DNA from: CBDUBU01 sp965365465
GTDB lineage: Bacteria > Bacteroidota > Rhodothermia > Rhodothermales > DASSAV01
DNA: 11,834 bases
Assembly: GCA_965365465.1 (NCBI GenBank)
Contig: CBDUBU010000120.1
Coordinates: forward strand, 1-11,834
Reading direction: 5' to 3'
The translations under genes were made by a program, and so were the position numbers. A model generated the notes under the pieces. That model made no database searches and was not told the origin of the DNA. It worked only from the letters and a program-made list of their open reading frames with translations. This document shows, one piece after another, positions 1 to 7,768 of the stretch. The first letter of the stretch is position 1; each line of letters opens with the position of its first letter.

Positions 1-51
1 GTACCTGAAGGCAACCTGTACCTGAAGGCGACCTGTACCTGAAGGCGACCT
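1..51 (+). repeat. 17-bp tandem repeat, three copies at the window edge
   Basis: The unit gtacctgaaggcgacct occurs three times head to tail (1-17, 18-34, 35-51). The first copy has one a/g difference. It derives from the YLKATW codons of the transposase. Because 17 is not a multiple of three, each extra copy shifts the frame. More copies may lie upstream of the window. Confidence 0.95.
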
Positions 52-119
52 GGGCCGGAGCCGTGCGAGGTGTGGCCCTGCTGGTGGCCGTCGGCGTCTC
101 GGACGAGGGTTTTCGCGAG

Positions 120-151
120 GTGCTCTCGGTCGAGGGTACTCTCGGTCGAGG
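120..151 (+). repeat. 16-bp tandem duplication inside the transposase
   Basis: Two copies of gtgctctcggtcgagg / gtactctcggtcgagg lie directly adjacent, with one g/a mismatch. The unit codes for the VLSVE segment. Removing one copy restores the frame from GFREVLSVE into AAPGEQ. Confidence 0.9.
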
Positions 152-294
152 CGGCCCCCGGCGAACAGGCTGACGGCTACCGGAGCCTGCTCAAAGGGCT
201 CATCGAGCGAGGTCTACGTGGCGTGAGGCTCGTCATCAGCGACGATCACGAGGCGATCAAGCAGGCCGTCGCGGTCGAACTGCCGCAAGCAGCC

Positions 295-322
295 TGGCAG
301 CGCTGCACTGGCAGCGCTGCAT
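295..322 (+). repeat. 14-bp tandem duplication inside the transposase
   Basis: The unit tggcagcgctgcac is followed directly by tggcagcgctgcat. It copies the WQRC codons. Removing one copy restores the family motif WQRCIVHFERN. Confidence 0.9.
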
Positions 323-370
323 CGTCCACTTCGAGCGCAATGTCCTTTCAAACGTGCCGCAGTCGGAGGC

Positions 371-404
371 AAAAGCCGTTGCCGACGAAAAGCCGTTGCC
401 GACG
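371..404 (+). repeat. 17-bp perfect tandem duplication inside the transposase
   Basis: The unit aaaagccgttgccgacg is repeated exactly, covering the KAVAD codons. It abuts the next duplication with no intervening base. Confidence 0.92.
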
Positions 405-432
405 ACCTGAAGGTCATGACCTGAAGGTCATC
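405..432 (+). repeat. 14-bp tandem duplication inside the transposase
   Basis: The unit acctgaaggtcatg is followed by acctgaaggtcatc, covering the DLKVI codons. It starts at the base after the preceding 17-bp duplication ends, so two independent microduplications are back to back. Confidence 0.9.
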
Positions 433-767
433 TTCCAGGCCGCTCGCAAGCAGACAGCCAACTGGCGGCGGCCTTCTCCGAGCGCTACGCCCGTGCCTAC
501 CCGAAGGCTGTCGCCGTGCTCGCACGAGGCCTCACGGAGGCCTTGACGTACACGGTCTTTCCGTCGAGTCATCAGAAGTACATCCGGACGAGGAACGGGC
601 TGGAGCGCCTCTTCCGTGAGGTCAAACGGTGCACACGGGTGGTGGGTGTCTTCCCGAATGAGCGGAGTGCGGAGAACCTCTCGACGGTCGTGCTGCTGCG
701 CGTCTCCGAGGAAGGGGCGCGGCGCCGGTGCCTCGACACGAACCCGCTCAATGCCCTTTTCCCCTAA

Positions 768-795
768 CTCACAAAATTCGCGACGCCATCGTCAG
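768..795 (+). repeat. Probable right terminal inverted repeat of the IS256-type element
   Basis: Directly after the transposase stop comes ctcacaaaattcgcgacg, which resembles the acacaaaatt...gacgc ends seen in many IS256-family elements. The matching left repeat is outside the window, so the call rests on position and general resemblance only. Confidence 0.35.
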
Positions 796-1292
796 ATTGC
801 CTGCAAACCGTGAATTGCTCGAAATACGGTGTGTAAGTACTTGAGAGGTTTGCCTGAGGGACTTTCCCGTCCCGTACGCGGTTCCAAACTTGATCCCTCA
901 CTATATGTCCGATGACTTTTTGTTGCTATATACTTATTTATGCACAGAATAGCCTCCGTAATGCCGTCTGAAAAAAGAGTCTTATACGCCCGACTTTCTT
1001 GAAATTTGTATGAGGAGGCGCTAAATCATTGATCGGTTATGCCTATCGCATGATATTGTTTAAGAAAGCTTTCTCCGAAACTAGTAATGGACTTATCTTG
1101 GTGCGCTGTAATGGGTTCTATAGGGAGGCGCGCCGGTTGCCCCATATGCCTTGTCTGGCCCTTCTTTACCTCAGGTGTAATCTGCAAAAAAGAGCAGGCT
1201 TCCGCGTGAGACTTCCTGACTCCCTTCACTACGGCCGTCTCTTCGCTCCAGCTCCTTGATTGTGCGACGCTAAACCCAAACACGGTAAGCCT
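796..1292. other. Gene-free, AT-richer leader region upstream of the operon
   Basis: About 500 bases separate the IS remnant from the first operon gene. Short open frames occur on both strands (for example 1029-1259 on + and 1026-1313 on -), but their translations show no family motif, no plausible domain and no start context, so I call no gene. The stretch holds AT-rich DNA at about 917-942, a weak hairpin (gggac 858-862 pairing with gtccc 869-873), an unused Shine-Dalgarno-like gaggaggcg at 1012-1020, and a 12-bp perfect palindrome at 1063-1074. The promoter of the operon should be here, but no element matches a consensus well enough to place it. Confidence 0.6.
1063..1074. promoter_or_regulatory. 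12-bp perfect palindrome, possible operator
   Basis: The sequence agaaagctttct is its own reverse complement and lies about 220 bp upstream of the likely first start codon, in the region expected to hold the operon promoter. A palindrome of this length can occur by chance. No regulator gene is in the window, so an operator role is only a possibility. Confidence 0.2.
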
Positions 1293-2558
1293 GTGAGCAC
1301 TCACCCATACCATCCGAGCCGCCGGCTCGATGATCTACGTCTTTTATTGACAATCGCTTCGATGGCGGCTCTAGTCTTGGCCTGCGGGGGTTGCTTGTCA
1401 TCGACGTGCGACGATGTGCGGAAGCCTTCGGAGCCGGAGGGCGTGCCGGAGACCGAATCAGCATCTACAAAAATCCCCATCGACATCTATATCGACGCTA
1501 CGCCGTCGTTGGTGGGGTTTTTCGAGGATCCGGGCTTTGCTCGTTTCGTCCGCGACGACATTATGCCCACCGGCCGGAGCGTCACCCTGCACAGGGCGTA
1601 CCTCAGCAAAACCGGCATGGTCATCGAGCGCGTCGAGCCGGAACAGGCCGGTAGGCGCGAATTATTTTCCCAAGGTGACACCAACCTCAGCGCGGTGGTG
1701 GACTCCGTCCAGGCCGAACACCTATCCGTGATCGTCACCGATTTATACGAAACGGAAGGCAGCATTTCCCGGCTCAGCCGTGCCCTCGCCCGTCGGTTCC
1801 TGGTCGGCAACAACGGTGTCGGTATGATGATGATACCTACCGCCTTCAACGGCGCCGTATACGACGCGGAAGGAGCAACGTTCGCCTACAACGGATCCAG
1901 GCCTCTGTACCTTCTCCTGCTGGGACCGATCGCCGCCATCGAAGCGTACCGGGCCGGTTTGCTTAGCCGTGTGGAACGAGAGTCTATGTTTACGCTCATC
2001 ACGCGCCAGATGCTCGCCGCCGCTCCACACTATGAGAATCCGCATACCCAGCCGGGCGCCGTATTCAAAAACCGGATAGGCACGGCCGGCTTTGAAATCC
2101 ATATCGGCAACGACACGACGGCCTTCTCGGCGCCCGTTGCACTTTCCTACCGTGAAGGAGCGCCCGTCCTGACCCAGTTGCGGGCAGTAGTGGATTCTAT
2201 CATTACCTGTAAAGACAAATCTGTGACCGATGCCATCAGGAACACCTTTCAGGTAAACGTAACCGGCGGGCCGGAACGATTCATAGTCAGGGCCGCCCTT
2301 CGAAATGGCAAAGCCTTTTTGCTGCATGACTTCGTGCGTTACCAGGTACATCTAGAAGCCGGTAGACTGGCGACGCCTGCCTGGATCACAGAACGCGACC
2401 TGGCCCTCTCTACGCTGGAAGAATGGAAACGGAAGCCGAGCGATTTTGATGGGACGAAAACGTTAGGCCTCAAATTGCTGACGCAACGGCTTCAGGAAGC
2501 CTTGATGGAACCCGCACCACCTGAGCTGGGTCGGATGTACCTGATTCTGTCCCACTAA
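1293..2558 (+). CDS. vWA-like envelope lipoprotein (first gene of operon)
   Basis: The product is 421 residues from GTG 1293. That start gives a normal-length lipoprotein signal: an RR-containing n-region, the hydrophobic stretch LLLTIASMAALVLAC and a lipobox Cys31 (VLAC). An in-frame TTG at 1260 would add 11 residues and is an alternative; no ATG precedes the signal, and no clear ribosome binding site decides. After a Ser/Glu/Pro-rich linker comes IDIYIDATPSLVGFF. Its D68-x-T70-x-S72 pattern, with T130 in GDTNL and D150 in VIVTDLYE, fits a vWA MIDAS metal site. The rest (about 200-421) is not recognised. The protein is probably tethered to a membrane on the periplasmic side and binds a partner through a divalent cation. 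It heads the operon, 18 bp before the next gene. The lipoprotein call is strong; the vWA call is good but based on motif reading only. Confidence 0.75.
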   Translation: MSTHPYHPSRRLDDLRLLLTIASMAALVLACGGCLSSTCDDVRKPSEPEGVPETESASTKIPIDIYIDATPSLVGFFEDPGFARFVRDDIMPTGRSVTLHRAYLSKTGMVIERVEPEQAGRRELFSQGDTNLSAVVDSVQAEHLSVIVTDLYETEGSISRLSRALARRFLVGNNGVGMMMIPTAFNGAVYDAEGATFAYNGSRPLYLLLLGPIAAIEAYRAGLLSRVERESMFTLITRQMLAAAPHYENPHTQPGAVFKNRIGTAGFEIHIGNDTTAFSAPVALSYREGAPVLTQLRAVVDSIITCKDKSVTDAIRNTFQVNVTGGPERFIVRAALRNGKAFLLHDFVRYQVHLEAGRLATPAWITERDLALSTLEEWKRKPSDFDGTKTLGLKLLTQRLQEALMEPAPPELGRMYLILSH

Positions 2559-2576
2559 CCTCTACCACTTACGCTT

Positions 2577-3053
2577 ATGCCCTCAAAGAATACGATCCAG
2601 GAAATATTCGGCCTACTCATTTTGGGTATGCTGCTCGGCCTGTTGCTGTATTACCTGTTCGGCCTTGCCGTACAAACGTGGGCGCAGCCGCCGGACCAAG
2701 TGGATCTCAACACTCTTACCGAGGTGTTCAGCAAAACATACCTGTACGTCATGATCGCGACCTTCTTAGCCCTCAGCATCTGGTATGCGACGGCAAAAAA
2801 GAAACGCATCGTCCATCCCGAAGACGCCGGCTTGCGCGCCCTGTGGGCTATCCTTCTCCTTAGCCTGGGCGTCGTGGCCAGCATTATTGCGTACGTGGTT
2901 TTTATCCAACGGATGGAATGGTCGCTTGTGGTATACGGACTGCTGGTTGCCGCGGCCCTCCTCGTCTACTATATCCCGACGGCCATGTTCTCCCCCGCAG
3001 CCTTCAAGTACTCCCCTCTTGGGTCCGCAACACTGCGGCCGCGCTGGCTGTGA
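2577..3053 (+). CDS. Four-helix inner-membrane protein, unknown function
   Basis: This 158-residue protein has four predicted membrane helices at about 8-31, 51-68, 85-109 and 114-137. The KKKR run after helix 2 and the basic tail (RPRW) both place the N- and C-termini in the cytoplasm by the positive-inside rule. The loop between helices 1 and 2 (about 32-50) would be periplasmic. No enzymatic motif or known family is recognisable. The ATG has no Shine-Dalgarno sequence. The gene sits between the vWA lipoprotein and the tubulin-like gene with gaps of 18 and 31 bp, so it is very likely co-transcribed. It may be the membrane link between the periplasmic lipoprotein and the cytoplasmic NTPases, but that is inferred from position alone. 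Confidence 0.75.
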   Translation: MPSKNTIQEIFGLLILGMLLGLLLYYLFGLAVQTWAQPPDQVDLNTLTEVFSKTYLYVMIATFLALSIWYATAKKKRIVHPEDAGLRALWAILLLSLGVVASIIAYVVFIQRMEWSLVVYGLLVAAALLVYYIPTAMFSPAAFKYSPLGSATLRPRWL

Positions 3054-3084
3054 CCCATCCATCCATTCAACACACGTGTCACCC

Positions 3085-4548
3085 ATGCCGTGCTTTATCA
3101 TTGGCGTCGGAGGGACCGGCGCGAAAGTCGTGGAAGCGGCCATTCACCTCGCTGCCGCCGGATTGCTGCCAGATGAGGAATTGTTTGTACAGTTCGTCGA
3201 TCCCGACGGCTCGAACGGCAGCCTGAACCGGGCCATATCGACGGCCCGCGCATACGCAAACGTTCAAACCAACTTGGACCTCCAGGCGCACGGGGATCAC
3301 CTGCATGCCTTCCGGACCAAAATAGAGCTTGGCCAACCCGAGGTATGGTCGCCTCTGGCAGATCGTACCCGCAGAACGCTGGGAGACATGATGAGCTACG
3401 ACCAGCTCGTGCATGACAATGCGCCTGCGGCCCGCCTGTTCGACGTGCTCTATAGCCAACCGGAGCGCATGCTGGAACTTAACGTCGGCTTCAAAGGCCA
3501 TCCTTCCATCGGGGCCGCCGTGCTGGCCGACACGCTTACGTTCAAGGAGGGCGAATGGCTTGATTTCTCGAATCGTGCCCGGCAGTGCCTCTCGAACGGG
3601 AGGGAGGTAACCATCGTCATCGTGGGGTCCATTTTTGGAGGAACCGGCGCCTCCGGCTTGCCTACGATCGGACGCCTGATAAAAGACGAGGTATTCCAGG
3701 GCTTGCACGGCGGGCGGCTGGCCGCCGTCCTGGCGCTCCCCTACTTCTCTTTCCGGTTTTCCGATACCAATACCGAGATCCGAGCCGATGCGGGCAGCTT
3801 CATTCCGAACACCAAAGCCGCCCTGAAATACTATCACCAGAAAGGCTACCTGAACATCTTCGACAGCCTCTACGCCTTCGGGGAAAGGTACATGGAAGAC
3901 GAGCCAGAGGTGAGCGTGGGCGGAGAGACGCAAAAAAACACCCCGCACCCTGCGGAGCTTTATGGCGCGCTCGCCGCGATCGACTTCTTCCGAAACAATC
4001 GACACGGTCTTCAACTTTCGGGGCGTCGGGAAGCCGAAACGATCGGTGCTATCGACCTGCCGTGGGTCGACCCACGTAAAGATCCGGATCGGCTCCATCG
4101 GCTGACTTGTATGGCTTTCGCGTACCTCGGGGTTTACTTTCCCGTCCTCGAGAAAAACCCCGCTGCCGATAAGTACAAGTACCCCTGGCTGGTAGACTAC
4201 TTCCACCGGCAGGAGCCGGGCCCTGACTGGAAAAAACGCGCCTCCGATCTCGCTACATACAGCAAGCTGTATCTGCACTGGTTGGCCGCTCTCCACGGCG
4301 TGGAAAAGCCCAAGCTCGACCTGACGTCCTGGACGATCTTCGCAAGCAAAAATGGGAACCGAACCCGCATTCTGGACCCCCTCAACCTGCGAGATTCAGA
4401 TAACCTACTCACCACCCGCGACCAGAACGGCTCGGGACTGGACCGTATCTGGAACGCCATGAGTTCGTCCAAAAAGTACCGAAACGTCGAGGGATTTGAC
4501 GCTTTCCTGCTCTCTCTCAGCGCAGCGTGCGCCTCCCTTGGCTCTTGA
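3085..4548 (+). CDS. Tubulin/FtsZ-like GTPase domain protein
   Basis: The 487-residue product begins FIIGVGGTGAKVVEAA (glycine loop G7-V-G-G-T-G12), followed by the strand LFVQFVDPDGSNG (D39, D41, N44), placed like the T2 loop of FtsZ. At 180-195 it carries VGSIFGGTGASGLPTI, whose G185-G-T-G-A-S-G191 matches the GGGTGTG tubulin/FtsZ T4 signature. This order is typical of the bacterial 'tubulin-like domain' proteins (Tubulin_2 type) rather than true FtsZ, and the remaining half is divergent. I chose ATG 3085 because the open frame continues upstream only by overlapping the preceding gene, and because this start places the glycine loop six residues in, as expected for the fold. There is no Shine-Dalgarno sequence. 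It probably binds GTP in the cytoplasm; polymerisation is not predictable. Fold call is fairly confident, role unknown. Confidence 0.75.
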   Translation: MPCFIIGVGGTGAKVVEAAIHLAAAGLLPDEELFVQFVDPDGSNGSLNRAISTARAYANVQTNLDLQAHGDHLHAFRTKIELGQPEVWSPLADRTRRTLGDMMSYDQLVHDNAPAARLFDVLYSQPERMLELNVGFKGHPSIGAAVLADTLTFKEGEWLDFSNRARQCLSNGREVTIVIVGSIFGGTGASGLPTIGRLIKDEVFQGLHGGRLAAVLALPYFSFRFSDTNTEIRADAGSFIPNTKAALKYYHQKGYLNIFDSLYAFGERYMEDEPEVSVGGETQKNTPHPAELYGALAAIDFFRNNRHGLQLSGRREAETIGAIDLPWVDPRKDPDRLHRLTCMAFAYLGVYFPVLEKNPAADKYKYPWLVDYFHRQEPGPDWKKRASDLATYSKLYLHWLAALHGVEKPKLDLTSWTIFASKNGNRTRILDPLNLRDSDNLLTTRDQNGSGLDRIWNAMSSSKKYRNVEGFDAFLLSLSAACASLGS

Positions 4549-4580
4549 ATCCGTTGTAGCATTTCTAACGCGTCTGTATC

Positions 4581-7500
4581 ATGCCTATAGCCCCCTCTAA
4601 CGCCCCCCCGACAGGCAGCACCCTGGTTCTGCCCGAGCTAATCAGTCAGCATGGTTTGCCGGCCCCTGCCTCAGGCACCTGGACTAGCCATTCAGGCGCA
4701 GATCTGGATTTGCTTGCCAAAGGACTTAAGTCGGATACGGACTCCGAGTACTTCAACGTAGATGCCATCCCCGATCTGTGGGCGCGGCCCCTCCTGTTTG
4801 AGTTTGCCCTCTACGAGGGCAACCATGTGCTGCACGATAAGATCGTGGGCGAGTGGCGGGGCCTGGCTACGCTCGTTGCCCTTAAACTGTGGCGCGGGTT
4901 CAACCTTGCCGCCGTACGCGTGGATCTCACCGCCGACGCCAACGGTCCCTTCCTCAAGGCGGCCGACCGCCTGGCGCCTACCCATTCTCTGTTTCCGAAT
5001 ACGGGTTGGAAGGATTTGTATGTCTTCCTATACGAAAATAAAGCCATCGGCATGACCTCTCCGACGACGCTCTTTTGTACGGGAGTAAGTTACTCTGCCT
5101 TCGGTGTACCCTGGTTTGACAGGGTCCTGCGCGACCCGCTGGACCCACGCTTCGGCGGACCTCACTTGAACGAAGCCGAGCGTAAGGCCGTTCTGTACTG
5201 GCTGGATACCTTAAGCAAGAACCTCAACCCCGTCCAACAGAACGCCGGAGGCGACAACCCGGCAAACGCCTTCCTAGGCATCATCAATGATTTCAAAAGA
5301 GCGCTGGGCAGGATGCCGGAGCAGCACGAGGCGCCTGCACTTGCCCGCGATGCCTTAGGAATTGCAGGCTCAAACGCGTTCAGATATCTGGATGAGATCC
5401 CCAAGCCTCCTACAGGCAACGCAGATACCTCACACCTGCGCCTGGTCCCATCCACTGACCGGGACGAGGGGTCCCACCCGTTGCTCGTCATCGATGGCGA
5501 CATTGCCGAGCAATGGAACATGCCAGCGCGAGATATTACCGTGTGGGGAACGCTCTCGCTCGCCGCCGCCCTGCCGGCCAGCGGATACATCGGCAACAAT
5601 CAGCAGGAGTTGCAGGGCCAGCATATCCGACCAACCGAGTGGCGACGCCCCTCCGACTTCTTCATGAACACGCTGTACTATTTTAAAAGCAGCACAGCCG
5701 GTGCACCACGCGCGTTCATCGACAATACCGTCATGGAGATCGACGGCGAACGGGAAAACGGCCTAAACTTGATTCTGCCCCTCAAGCCCTGGATCCTCCA
5801 CTACCTTTCAGCGGCCGACCTCTCCAAACGACTGGAAGTCAGAGTAGTCCACAACGATTACGAAGTGAAATTGCGCCTGCCGCTGGCCGGCCCCCATGGT
5901 CAAGTCCATGACTTCGAGATCAGTCACCGCTATAGTGGCCAGAACCTGCAACGGCTCAGTGACCTGCCTACCTGGGGAATCTGGCCGGATTTCACGGCCG
6001 AAACCTGGAAGGATTACTACACACTATATGCCCGCCACCAGGCCGCCGTTTATACACGCCCCATTACAGGCACGTCCAAAGGAAAGGTTCGAACCACAAG
6101 AGATAATAAAGACCAGATTGAAAAAGAAGTCGTTCACGTAACGAGCTACCCCGAAGCGCTCGAGTGCCTGGATAGAAAAGGAAACATTTCCTACGGAGTG
6201 GTGCTCCTCCAGCCGCCACAGCACAAGTACGCCACAGGCGCCACCTTTGACATCGGAGTGGATTTTGGAACCACCAATACCACCGTATACGTCAATGAAA
6301 ACGGCACGCAGCATATACTACCTTTCAAAAATCGGGTGCGGCAATTAACGCAGCAACCAGCAAGCACAGAAATACTGCTTACGGATCTACTGCCTACCGC
6401 AGACATCGCCCCCCCCTTCCGCACCCTCTACAAGCCAAAGCCGGCCCGCCCCGCGGGCACCCCATTAAGAGCTATCCTAGACGGCTCCATCGTTTATCTG
6501 ACACATATCGACCTCAAACAGAGGGAGTACCTTGGCGGTGTCCTCTCTGATCTCAAATGGGCGACAGATACCTATAACCGACAACTATCCAAACTATTCC
6601 TAGAACAGGTATATCTTCAGGCGAAAGCCGAAGCCGTAGCGGCCGGCGCTTCAACCATCCGTTGGCGATACAGCGTGCCCACTTCGTTTTCGGCCAATCA
6701 GCGCGAGTATGCAAAAAACACATGGCTAACCCTGGTTGGAGATCAAAATGCAGATGTTGTCGAACATACGGAAAGTATCGCCACAGCTGCATTCTTCCTT
6801 ATGGATATGCACGCCGCAATGGCGGCCGCTACCGTTTGCATAGATATCGGTGGCATGAGCTCTGACATTGCCATCTGGTCAGCAAATCAGGTGCGCCTAC
6901 AAACCTCAGTTCGCGTAGCCAGCCGGACTATTCTCGTTAAAACCTTACGGAATCTTCCTTCGGTGCAGAAAAAAATCTTGGAGACTGCGAGCGAGAATGA
7001 AACCGTCATCGAAACGATTTTACAACGAAGTGGAAACGAACTCTGGGATAGGTTGAATACGTTTAACCAGGATCCTGATGTGGAAAAAGTTCGGCAGATC
7101 GTCATCCTTGGGGTCGGCGGCATACTATTCTACACCGGTCTACTACTTAGACATTTGGAAAATAAGAATCTATGGAATCGGCGTTTACCGTTCATCTATG
7201 TGGGCGGAAACGGGGCCCGGATGTTTCATTGGCTTGCCGGAGGCCGATACACACAAACAAGCCCTGCCCAAAAGGTGTTTTTGCATTTCGTAAGAGCGGC
7301 TACTGAATTTGCGAATGAGATAATGCAAACGCAGATTACCACTGATGAGAAAATGAAACACGAGGTGGCCTACGGTCTCGTAGCGCAGCACCATCTTCAA
7401 AACAAGGTTACCACATCAGCATTAGCCGGTGAAGCATTTTATGTTGATGAGCAATTCCATGAATGGAATACTGAATTAACCGACGAGATACTGTCTAAAG

Positions 7501-7754
7501 GGATAAACATTCCGTCCGGATTAAAATCTCTCAAGAAGTTCGTCCAAACAGTTAATGAATACGCTGACACGAGGGACGCCATCATTACCGCAGTCACTCT
7601 CGGCGAACACGATTGGCGCAAAGTGGAAGACGGAGTAACCCAGGTGCTGACCGATTATAGAGGGCAGGACAGGCGCAGTATAGACCCTGAGCCGATATTT
7701 GCCACCGCTCTCAAAAAACTCCTGGAGGTGCTTCAGGAAAAAGCAAAACAATAA
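4581..7754 (+). CDS. Large Hsp70/actin-type ATPase with unique N-terminal half
   Basis: This is a 1057-residue protein whose C-terminal half is an ASKHA (actin/Hsp70) nucleotide-binding domain. Phosphate-1 motif: GVDFGTTNTTVYV (D561, G563-T-T565). Connect-1-like helix: HTESIATAAF near 724-733. Phosphate-2: CIDIGGMSSDIAIW (D755, G757-G, D762). A glycine strand VILGVGG lies near 839-845. Adenosine motif: FIYVGGNGAR (G875, G876, G878). The first 550 residues match no family I recognise. They contain no signal peptide or clear membrane segment, so the protein should be cytoplasmic. About 150 residues after the ATPase core are helical and charged, with no DnaK substrate-binding domain. It is much longer than DnaK (about 640), and the NBD sits at the C-terminal side. 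It lies 32 bp after the tubulin-like gene and 14 bp before the coiled-coil gene. ATPase fold is strong; function unknown. Confidence 0.82.
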   Translation: MPIAPSNAPPTGSTLVLPELISQHGLPAPASGTWTSHSGADLDLLAKGLKSDTDSEYFNVDAIPDLWARPLLFEFALYEGNHVLHDKIVGEWRGLATLVALKLWRGFNLAAVRVDLTADANGPFLKAADRLAPTHSLFPNTGWKDLYVFLYENKAIGMTSPTTLFCTGVSYSAFGVPWFDRVLRDPLDPRFGGPHLNEAERKAVLYWLDTLSKNLNPVQQNAGGDNPANAFLGIINDFKRALGRMPEQHEAPALARDALGIAGSNAFRYLDEIPKPPTGNADTSHLRLVPSTDRDEGSHPLLVIDGDIAEQWNMPARDITVWGTLSLAAALPASGYIGNNQQELQGQHIRPTEWRRPSDFFMNTLYYFKSSTAGAPRAFIDNTVMEIDGERENGLNLILPLKPWILHYLSAADLSKRLEVRVVHNDYEVKLRLPLAGPHGQVHDFEISHRYSGQNLQRLSDLPTWGIWPDFTAETWKDYYTLYARHQAAVYTRPITGTSKGKVRTTRDNKDQIEKEVVHVTSYPEALECLDRKGNISYGVVLLQPPQHKYATGATFDIGVDFGTTNTTVYVNENGTQHILPFKNRVRQLTQQPASTEILLTDLLPTADIAPPFRTLYKPKPARPAGTPLRAILDGSIVYLTHIDLKQREYLGGVLSDLKWATDTYNRQLSKLFLEQVYLQAKAEAVAAGASTIRWRYSVPTSFSANQREYAKNTWLTLVGDQNADVVEHTESIATAAFFLMDMHAAMAAATVCIDIGGMSSDIAIWSANQVRLQTSVRVASRTILVKTLRNLPSVQKKILETASENETVIETILQRSGNELWDRLNTFNQDPDVEKVRQIVILGVGGILFYTGLLLRHLENKNLWNRRLPFIYVGGNGARMFHWLAGGRYTQTSPAQKVFLHFVRAATEFANEIMQTQITTDEKMKHEVAYGLVAQHHLQNKVTTSALAGEAFYVDEQFHEWNTELTDEILSKGINIPSGLKSLKKFVQTVNEYADTRDAIITAVTLGEHDWRKVEDGVTQVLTDYRGQDRRSIDPEPIFATALKKLLEVLQEKAKQ

Positions 7755-7768
7755 ACAGCCGCCTGACC

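Larger units (their letters stand above)
1..767 (+). pseudogene. IS256-family transposase, 5'-truncated and multiply frameshifted
   Basis: Spliced across frames, the translation reads like the catalytic and C-terminal half of a Mutator-type DDE transposase: YLKATW, AVRGVALLVAVGVSDEGFREVL, then GLIERGLRGVRLVISDDHEAI (second catalytic Asp encoded at 241-243), AAWQRCIVHFERN, and finally KYIRTRNGLERLFREVKR (catalytic Glu at 603-605) with VVGVFPNERSAENL. The first Asp, normally just before YLK, is lost at the window edge. The frame is broken by tandem duplications at 1-51, 120-151, 295-322, 371-404 and 405-432. A loss of about one base near 458-460 (QTA followed by QLAAAFSERY in another frame) breaks it again. 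Removing the extra copies and restoring one base gives one continuous reading frame ending at TAA 765-767. It cannot encode active transposase as it stands. Family assignment is firm; whether the lesions are biological or assembly errors is open. Confidence 0.85.
1..795 (+). mobile_element. IS256/Mutator-family insertion sequence, 3' part, degraded
   Basis: This is the 3' portion of an IS256-family element. It contains the broken transposase and, just after its stop codon, a probable right terminal inverted repeat. The left end lies outside the window, so target-site duplications cannot be checked. The GC-rich composition differs from the AT-richer DNA that follows after about position 800. 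The family call rests on the transposase protein motifs; the right boundary is approximate. Confidence 0.75.

Noticed and set aside
1..51. Terminal repeats as a CRISPR array (also 11764-11834)
   Set aside because: The units are 16-17 bp with no spacers between them, and each is plainly derived from transposase codons.
1026..1313. Small reverse-strand (1026-1313) and forward-strand (1029-1259) open frames in the leader
   Set aside because: The translations match no family motif and have no plausible start context; they overlap each other on opposite strands.
1349..1377. A perfect ttgaca box as a sigma-70 promoter
   Set aside because: It lies inside the signal-peptide coding region of the first gene, and the -10 position (tctagt) is poor.
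2785..3084. An upstream extension of the tubulin-like gene by 100 codons
   Set aside because: It would overlap the 158-residue membrane protein in another frame, and its translation is low-complexity. ATG 3085 puts the glycine loop at the normal place.
3079..4296. A long reverse-strand open frame of 405 codons
   Set aside because: It lies entirely antisense to the tubulin-like gene, has no recognisable domain, and is a by-product of GC-rich codon use in the true gene.
3085..4548. Cell-division FtsZ
   Set aside because: The glycine signature differs (FGGTGASG), the C-terminal half is unrelated, and there is no division-gene context.
4581..7754. DnaK chaperone or the SrfB virulence factor
   Set aside because: The ATPase domain sits in the C-terminal half, the substrate-binding domain is absent, no DnaJ or GrpE gene is evident, and I cannot align the N-terminal half with SrfB from memory.
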